From positions 1 through 47,689 of the forward strand of contig JAHIFE010000091.1 of assembly GCA_018901125.1 (NCBI GenBank): DNA of 47,689 nucleotides, read 5' to 3'. Source of the stretch: Pseudomonadota bacterium. Lineage in GTDB: Bacteria; Desulfobacterota; Desulfobacteria; Desulfobacterales; RPRI01. The notes under the pieces are model-generated. The model made no database searches and was not told where the DNA came from. It saw only the letters and a list, made by a program, of their open reading frames with translations. Positions 42,823 through 47,689 of the stretch are shown one piece after another; the stretch's first letter is position 1, and the number at the start of each line of letters is the position of its first letter. A program made the translations under genes and the position numbers.

Positions 42823-42854
42823 GCAATATAAAATAAATACTACAAGGAGAGAAA

Positions 42855-44813
42855 ATGGAAGGACAATTCAAATATTTATTTACTCCTTTTAAAGTCGGAC
42901 CAATAACAGTAAAAAACCGAATTTTCAGCAGCGCACATATAACACAGCTTGCAGATCAGGATAATCTACTCGACGACAGATATATTGAATATCAAAGAAA
43001 TAAGGCAAAAGGAGGTCTCGGGTTGACTATTTGCGGGATGATGAACGTGATGCCCAACTCAAGAGAATTTTTATTCATACAAGAGATATATGATGAAAAA
43101 GTGGTTCCCAGGTTAAAACTGCTTGCTGAAGCGGTACATGAACAAGGATGTAAAATTTTTGCACAGTTAGTCCATGTGGGCAGAGAAATGGATACTGAGA
43201 TATCCAGGCAACCATCCTGGGCACCCTCCCCTATCGCGCCTGCCGCAGTGTTCCATGATATGCCAAAGGCAATGGATGTTGAAGATATCATAAAAGTTGT
43301 AAAGTCATTCGGCATATCGGCAGGATTTGCAAAAAAAGCAGGCTTGGATGGTGTTGAACTCCACGGTGGCTCAGGTTATTTAATCGAGCAATTTATGTCG
43401 CCCTACAGCAATAAAAGAAACGATGAATATGGCGGCGACATGGATAAGAGATTGAGATTTCTTCTTGAGGTAATTGATTCCATCCGGGAATCAGCAGGAA
43501 GCGACTTTGTTCTGGGCTTAAGGATGCCGGGTGATGAGCTGGTGCCGGGAGGATATACTATAGATGAAATGAAGCAGATAGCTCAAAAGCTGGAAGATCA
43601 TGGAGGAGTTGATTATCTTTCTATAACAGCTCCATTTTATGAGGCTTTCATGGCTATCGGCACCGGCATGCAAACACCTTTAGGACTTTACGCCGGACAA
43701 TGTGCTCAATTCAAGGAAGCAGTCGATCTTCCCATAATGACCGCATTCAGAATTAATGACCCAGTCCAGGCTGAAAAGCTCTTGGCGGATGGTACTATGG
43801 ATATGGTTGGTATGGCACGGGCTCTTATTGCGGATCCGGAGTTGCCGAATAAAGCAAGCGAAGGAAGAATTGATGAAATCAGGTCATGCATTGCCTGTAA
43901 CCAGGGCTGTCTCTCACGAATTTTTAAACAAAAACCGATCTCCTGTTTGCAAAATCCGGAAATAGGCCGGGAAAAGGAGCTAGGTGCCCTTACTACAGCC
44001 AAAACAAAAAAGAAGGTATTAATCATAGGCGGAGGCCCTGGAGGCATGGAGGCAGCAAGAGTAGCCAGGCTAAGGGGTCATGAAGTAGTACTCTATGAAA
44101 AAGAAAAAGAATTAGGGGGGCAAGTTAATATTGCCGTTAAAGCACCCATCAGAAAAGAGTTCGGCGGCTGTATCAGATACCGTATAAAACAGATGGAAAT
44201 ATTAGGTGTTAAGGTAAATCTTGGAACTGAAGCAACACCGGAAATGATTGAAAAAGAAAACCCTGATGTAGTTATAGTAGCCACCGGTTCCAAACCACAG
44301 ATTTCTCCGCTGCCTGGAGCGGATCAGGATAATGTGGTCAGTGTGCATGATGTGTTGCTGGAGAAAGCCGATATAGGGAAAAGAGTGCTGGTTGTAGACG
44401 GCGGGGAGGGTCATTGGGAGTGTTGCAGTGTTGTGGAATATCTGGTTGATATGGGTAAGGAAGTAGAAATTATCACTCCTTTGATGTTTGTAGGCCAGGA
44501 ACTTGTCACAACAACCGACCTTACTGCTTTTTATATGAGAATGAGGCCAAGAGGAGTCGTTTTCAGTCCCAACACAGTAATAAAAGAAATCTCAGGAAAT
44601 ACAGTAGTAGTTCATGACATCTTCGCCTTTACCGAAAGGACAATCGAGGAGGTTGATACCGTTGTTCTTGCTATGGGGAATCAGGCAAATAATCAAATTT
44701 ACTATGATTTAAAAGGTAAAGTAAAAGAATTGTATGCAATTGGTGACTGTCTTTCTCCTCGAAAGGCAATAGATGCAATATATGATGGTTACAATATTGG
44801 TAGGAGCTTATAG
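42855..44813 (+). CDS. NADH:flavin oxidoreductase, 2,4-dienoyl-CoA reductase / BaiCD-BaiH-like (second OYE)
   Basis: A 652-residue flavoprotein with the same order of parts as the 19179 enzyme: an FMN barrel (about 1-340), a 4Fe-4S motif Cys345-x2-Cys348-x3-Cys352-x11-Cys364, and Rossmann parts (VLIIGGGPGGMEAARVARLRG, then VLVVDGGEGHWECC). It keeps the canonical QLVHVGR (104-110), unlike the 19179 protein. The HGAHGY segment reads H170-G-G-S-G-Y175, so the second His is Ser. It likely reduces a conjugated C=C in an intermediate different from that of its paralogue. AAGGAGAG precedes the ATG. It ends 13 bases before the last SDR. Confidence 0.9.
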   Translation: MEGQFKYLFTPFKVGPITVKNRIFSSAHITQLADQDNLLDDRYIEYQRNKAKGGLGLTICGMMNVMPNSREFLFIQEIYDEKVVPRLKLLAEAVHEQGCKIFAQLVHVGREMDTEISRQPSWAPSPIAPAAVFHDMPKAMDVEDIIKVVKSFGISAGFAKKAGLDGVELHGGSGYLIEQFMSPYSNKRNDEYGGDMDKRLRFLLEVIDSIRESAGSDFVLGLRMPGDELVPGGYTIDEMKQIAQKLEDHGGVDYLSITAPFYEAFMAIGTGMQTPLGLYAGQCAQFKEAVDLPIMTAFRINDPVQAEKLLADGTMDMVGMARALIADPELPNKASEGRIDEIRSCIACNQGCLSRIFKQKPISCLQNPEIGREKELGALTTAKTKKKVLIIGGGPGGMEAARVARLRGHEVVLYEKEKELGGQVNIAVKAPIRKEFGGCIRYRIKQMEILGVKVNLGTEATPEMIEKENPDVVIVATGSKPQISPLPGADQDNVVSVHDVLLEKADIGKRVLVVDGGEGHWECCSVVEYLVDMGKEVEIITPLMFVGQELVTTTDLTAFYMRMRPRGVVFSPNTVIKEISGNTVVVHDIFAFTERTIEEVDTVVLAMGNQANNQIYYDLKGKVKELYAIGDCLSPRKAIDAIYDGYNIGRSL

Positions 44814-44826
44814 CATAGGGGGTATT

Positions 44827-45618
44827 ATGGAAAGTATTGCACAATTAATGAATTTGGAAGGAAAGGTAGCTATAGTAACAGGTGGCGCTTTAGGAATCGG
44901 GGAGGCAATTTCTATGCGTCTTGCTGAGGCCGGAGCATCCGTATTGATTGCTGATATCAATATTGAAGCAGCCAAGAGAACTGCTGGAAATATTGTTGAA
45001 AAAGGCGGCAAGGCCGAAGCTGTCAAGACCGACGTCAGCAATGCCAACGATACACAGCAGCTGATAAAAGCTGCTGTATCAACTTTTGGTGGGATAGATA
45101 TTCTTGTTAATAATGCAGGCATCTATCCGCCTTCTCCTGCCGTCAATATGTCTGAAGCACAATGGGATAAAGTATTAGCTATTAATCTAAAAGGCACTTT
45201 TCTTTGCGCACAAGCTGCAGCAAAGGAAATGATTAAAGCCGGCGGCGGCGGAAAAATTATCAACCTTGCTTCAGCCGGTGCAACTGTTCCAACCGGAATG
45301 ATGTCACATTATGATGCATCCAAAGGAGGAGTTATCTCGTTCACCAAATCTTTGGCCAAGGAACTGGGGCAATTTCAGATCACGGTTAATGCGGTTGCAC
45401 CTGGCGGTGTTCCTACAGAAAGCAGCGCCGCTGTTGCAGCAGAAATGATAAAGATATTGAATCTTCCGAAGGACGCTGTGCCACCGCCGCGTTCTGTATT
45501 GGGTCGATGGGGTAGTCCCGATGATATAGCAAAGGTTGTATGTTTTCTTTCAAGCAGTATGGCAGACTATATGACAGGAAGTCTCGTATCCGTTGATGGA
45601 GGTTTTCTTCTTATGTGA
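44827..45618 (+). CDS. short-chain dehydrogenase/reductase (SDR), last gene of the operon
   Basis: A 263-residue classical SDR: TGGALGIG, VLIADIN (Asp, NAD preference), NNAG, INLASAG, catalytic Tyr162 and Lys166 (YDASK), PGGVPTESS, and GSLVSVDGG. It has an insertion before the final strand (LNLPKDAVPPPRSVLGRWG) not seen in the other SDRs of this window, which may shape a distinct substrate pocket. The ATG at 44827 has AGGGGG upstream; an earlier ATG at 44773 overlaps the OYE gene and is rejected. Confidence 0.88.
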   Translation: MESIAQLMNLEGKVAIVTGGALGIGEAISMRLAEAGASVLIADINIEAAKRTAGNIVEKGGKAEAVKTDVSNANDTQQLIKAAVSTFGGIDILVNNAGIYPPSPAVNMSEAQWDKVLAINLKGTFLCAQAAAKEMIKAGGGGKIINLASAGATVPTGMMSHYDASKGGVISFTKSLAKELGQFQITVNAVAPGGVPTESSAAVAAEMIKILNLPKDAVPPPRSVLGRWGSPDDIAKVVCFLSSSMADYMTGSLVSVDGGFLLM

Positions 45619-45944
45619 AGTACATGCTTGTTAAAAGTGGACATCGCGTGTGCAGGCTTATATGACCCGGTGGTCCTTTACTAAAAAATTTACTCCACAA
45701 ATGCACATTGCTGTCATCAATGATTCACGAAGAGATATGCCACGCAGAGACCATCTTTTGTTCGAATAACGAACAGCGTACATCGCAAATATAGGCTTGC
45801 TGTTCGATCTTTAATTTAGTGATCAGTAAAATTATACTGAAATCTTCGTCTAAAAGCGAGAGTTTTTTTGCTTGTTGGACGACGCCCAACAAGCCGTGGG
45901 CGACCATTCTGTCTTGCGGCCTTTTTTTATTTAATAGAAGTTAT
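45619..45944. other. intergenic region with several hairpins, no gene recognised
   Basis: Two perfect inverted pairs are visible: CGAACAGC (45770-45777) with GCTGTTCG (45799-45806), and GCTTGTTGG (45870-45878) with CCAACAAGC (45886-45894). About 27 bases further on, a CGGCC followed by seven T residues (45921-45927) could end transcription of the SDR operon, but the stem for it is poor. Confidence 0.5.
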
Positions 45945-46038
45945 TTCGGACATGATATAGCCCTTTTGTTGTTTCATGTCTTGCCTGACAGCGCTTAGTA
46001 ATTGATATGATCCTCAAAAGGGTTATTTCATGTCCGAA
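45945..46038. repeat. 94-base MITE-like element with 24-base inverted ends, just upstream of DUF1329
   Basis: The left end TTCGGACATGATATAGCCCTTTTG (45945-45968) is matched by the inverted right end (46015-46038) with two mismatches. The 46-base interior has no open frame. It contains TTGCCT and TATGAT 19 bases apart, so the element might supply a weak promoter to the DUF1329 gene that starts 38 bases downstream. Confidence 0.75.
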
Positions 46039-46076
46039 AGGAAATAATAAAACCATAAATAAGGAGGGGAAACAAA

Positions 46077-47387
46077 ATGAAAAGAGGTGTGGTCGTTAAA
46101 TGGCTGGGGCGTTTAATTTTTTCATTGATTATTTTGCTTTTGGGTATAGGGCAAGCACGAGCATTGGATTTGCCTAAAGTGATCGACAAGACCAACTGCA
46201 GTCAATACAAAGACCTGCTTATTCCGGCTTTGTACCGTGCGGTTGAAAGAGGTGAATGGATTATTACTCCTGGGCAAATAAACTTCAAATACAAACAAAA
46301 CGACGGGTTTCTTGCAGCAAGCGCAAAGAATGAAGGAAAATTCGACGTAACTCATGAAGGCGATTTGGTCGATAAACACACAGGGAAATACCCGGAAAAT
46401 ATTTACGGTTATCCTTTTCCCAATATAGATCTCAAAGATCCCAAGGTTGGGGCAAAGATCATATATAACTTCGATTTCCAGAGATATCGCTTTATGGGCT
46501 CAAAAGACAAAATCTATCTTCAGTGGATAAATATAAAAGGAGAGGAACGTTATATTGCAGGCATGGATTACCGCCTTTATCTGAATGGTCGTCCGCCAGA
46601 TAAGGAACTCAAGAATCCTGATAAAGTTCTAACCTACGAATTTCAAAGAGTTCTGGAGCCAATGAGCACAAAAGGAACTAATACAATGGCATGTATATAT
46701 ATGGGCGCAAAGCAAGATACCAATTTTGCCTATGTTCCAGCCATCCGAAGAATTCGGCAAACCGGCTCAACTGCAAGGTCTGATCCTTATATGGGCTCTG
46801 ATTCATGGATGGATATGAATTTCATGTGGGGTGGTAAAACCAGTACAATGAAATGGGAATATGTTGGCGAGAAGACAATCCTTGCTCCTTTTACCAGCCC
46901 CAATATGATTCCGGTAAAGGAATTGCCCGATGGAAGTATGACCAGGGCATATCCCTATACCGGCAATCACCCCAAATGCGGCTATGAAGATCCAAACTGG
47001 AAGGGGGCATCCTGGGCTCCTCTTAATATTACCTATGTTCCAAGAAAAGTATGGATTGTGGAACAGATGCCAAAAGATCCTTATTATAATTGGGGAAAGC
47101 ATGTAAATTATGTTGATCAGGAAAGTTATACCATATGGTACAAGGAGGTATATGATAGGGCTGGTGAATTCCGGACTTGGGTCTCTCTTTCGGCACACTA
47201 CAGTGAGACACCGAGCGGTAAAAACAACACAGGAGATTTTGATAGCCAAGTCTATATTGACGAAAAAAGCCACCATGCTACAACCGTAAGCCGATCATCG
47301 GACCCGGAATCATTCTTATTTCTGCCTGCTTCAAAACTGGATCCCAGCTTTTTTAGCACGAATAACTTCTTACTGTTGTCTAAATAA
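46077..47387 (+). CDS. DUF1329 family periplasmic protein (second copy)
   Basis: A 436-residue exported protein (signal peptide to about residue 30, GQARALD). It carries the family motif in the form NFAYVPAIRRIRQTGSTARSD followed by MKWEYVGEK, plus YVPRKVWIVEQMPKDP, the characteristic late segment. It is clearly diverged from the DUF1329 protein at 11856 (DMWMYIPSMRRVRRMS). A strong AAGGAGGGG site precedes the ATG. There is no adjacent RND or DUF1302 gene inside the window, so it either serves the modules at 1.9-13.2 kb or has partners downstream of the window. Confidence 0.87.
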   Translation: MKRGVVVKWLGRLIFSLIILLLGIGQARALDLPKVIDKTNCSQYKDLLIPALYRAVERGEWIITPGQINFKYKQNDGFLAASAKNEGKFDVTHEGDLVDKHTGKYPENIYGYPFPNIDLKDPKVGAKIIYNFDFQRYRFMGSKDKIYLQWINIKGEERYIAGMDYRLYLNGRPPDKELKNPDKVLTYEFQRVLEPMSTKGTNTMACIYMGAKQDTNFAYVPAIRRIRQTGSTARSDPYMGSDSWMDMNFMWGGKTSTMKWEYVGEKTILAPFTSPNMIPVKELPDGSMTRAYPYTGNHPKCGYEDPNWKGASWAPLNITYVPRKVWIVEQMPKDPYYNWGKHVNYVDQESYTIWYKEVYDRAGEFRTWVSLSAHYSETPSGKNNTGDFDSQVYIDEKSHHATTVSRSSDPESFLFLPASKLDPSFFSTNNFLLLSK

Positions 47388-47689
47388 AGAAGCAGTTAAT
47401 TCTCCAGTAATAATAAAATATAGGGGCTATCCCTGTAGATGCTGCCGATCCGGGTTAAGCTAATGTAATTAATATAAAATAGAGCGTTAAGTTAACTAAA
47501 ACGGAATGGGGGGGTAACCAGGGTAACCGCATTTGGAATTAATATGCCGTTTAATAATTTTGTGAAACACCCAAACCGTCATGCCGGACTTGATCCGGTA
47601 TCCAGAACCCAATGGAATTACTGGTTTCCGGCCTTCGCCGGAATGACAAAAGTGGAGTTTTCCAGCTTTTTACATGTCTATGAAATCTA
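47388..47689. other. intergenic end of window with repeats
   Basis: No gene is recognised in these 302 bases. They hold the 18-base AGGGTAACCGCATTTGGA at 47520-47537 (inverse copy at 6487-6504), preceded by a partial GGGTAACC, and the inverted repeat at 47578-47647. Confidence 0.6.
47578..47647. repeat. 70-base dispersed inverted repeat (GTCATGCCGG ... CCGGAATGAC type)
   Basis: GTCATGCCGGACTTGATCCGG on the left and CCGGCCTTCGCCGGAATGAC on the right form two local hairpins and an overall inverted repeat. I recognise this as a very common proteobacterial intergenic repeat. No transposase is present. Confidence 0.75.

Noticed and set aside
1-47689. CRISPR arrays, tRNA and rRNA genes
   Set aside because: No regularly spaced direct repeats, cloverleaf patterns or rRNA-like stretches were seen on either strand by eye.

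Overview
The window is bacterial, gene-dense and moderately AT-rich. It most resembles an anaerobic member of the Desulfobacterota (a Desulfobacterales-like sulfate reducer or relative). That placement is inferred from content: old-yellow-enzyme (OYE) dienoyl-CoA-reductase-type flavoproteins, non-pyrrolysine MttB-family and corrinoid proteins, two kinds of molybdenum enzyme, sigma-54 control, and DUF1302/DUF1329/MMPL envelope clusters. No rRNA, tRNA or housekeeping marker was seen, so taxonomy is not proven.

Layout. (1) 1-1.8 kb: the end of a phytoene-desaturase-like flavoenzyme, a SnoaL-like protein, a small conserved protein and a methyltransferase. (2) 1.9-13.2 kb: two successive envelope modules, each with an HAE3/MMPL RND transporter, an outer-membrane barrel of DUF1302 type and a LolA-fold lipid-binding protein (LolA_like in the first, DUF1329 in the second). 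The second module adds a secreted seven-repeat YCF48 propeller and ends in a strong hairpin. (3) 13.2-17.1 kb: an ABC ATPase, a GldF-GldG-type permease fusion and a short-chain dehydrogenase (SDR). (4) 17.2-25.4 kb: a sigma-54 activator, divergent from a candidate -24/-12 promoter and an operon of OYE/FadH-like flavoprotein, corrinoid protein, MttB-family methyltransferase and a cytoplasmic molybdopterin oxidoreductase. (5) 25.5-31.8 kb: a SnoaL-like protein, a lone xanthine-dehydrogenase-type Mo subunit, two SDRs (one with the layout of 3-alpha-hydroxysteroid dehydrogenase), a decayed copy of the Mo-subunit 3' end, and a 6PGDH/HIBADH-like dehydrogenase fused to a carboxymuconolactone-decarboxylase domain. 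(6) 31.8-34.8 kb: a scar region with palindromic elements, a group II intron remnant, a broken gene and three small or hypothetical genes including a PilZ protein. (7) 34.8-45.6 kb: an unusual XRE/zinc-ribbon regulator divergent from an eight-gene operon (two phytoene-desaturase-like flavoenzymes, a Cys-rich unknown, three SDRs, a 103-aa unknown and a second OYE/FadH-like protein). (8) 45.6-47.7 kb: repeats and a second DUF1329 gene.

Working model (inference): a lipophilic alicyclic or steroid/terpenoid-like compound is moved through the envelope by the RND/barrel/LolA-fold proteins and remodelled in the cytoplasm by repeated oxidation, dehydration, ene-reduction and Mo-dependent steps. The enzyme set resembles the bile-acid-inducible (bai) 7-alpha-dehydroxylation logic: OYE-type BaiCD/BaiH, SDR-type BaiA, SnoaL-fold BaiE. 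No CoA ligase or CoA transferase is present here, and the substrate cannot be read from sequence. Six SDRs, two OYE paralogues and three desaturase-like flavoenzymes in one window make this a plausible undescribed catabolic island.
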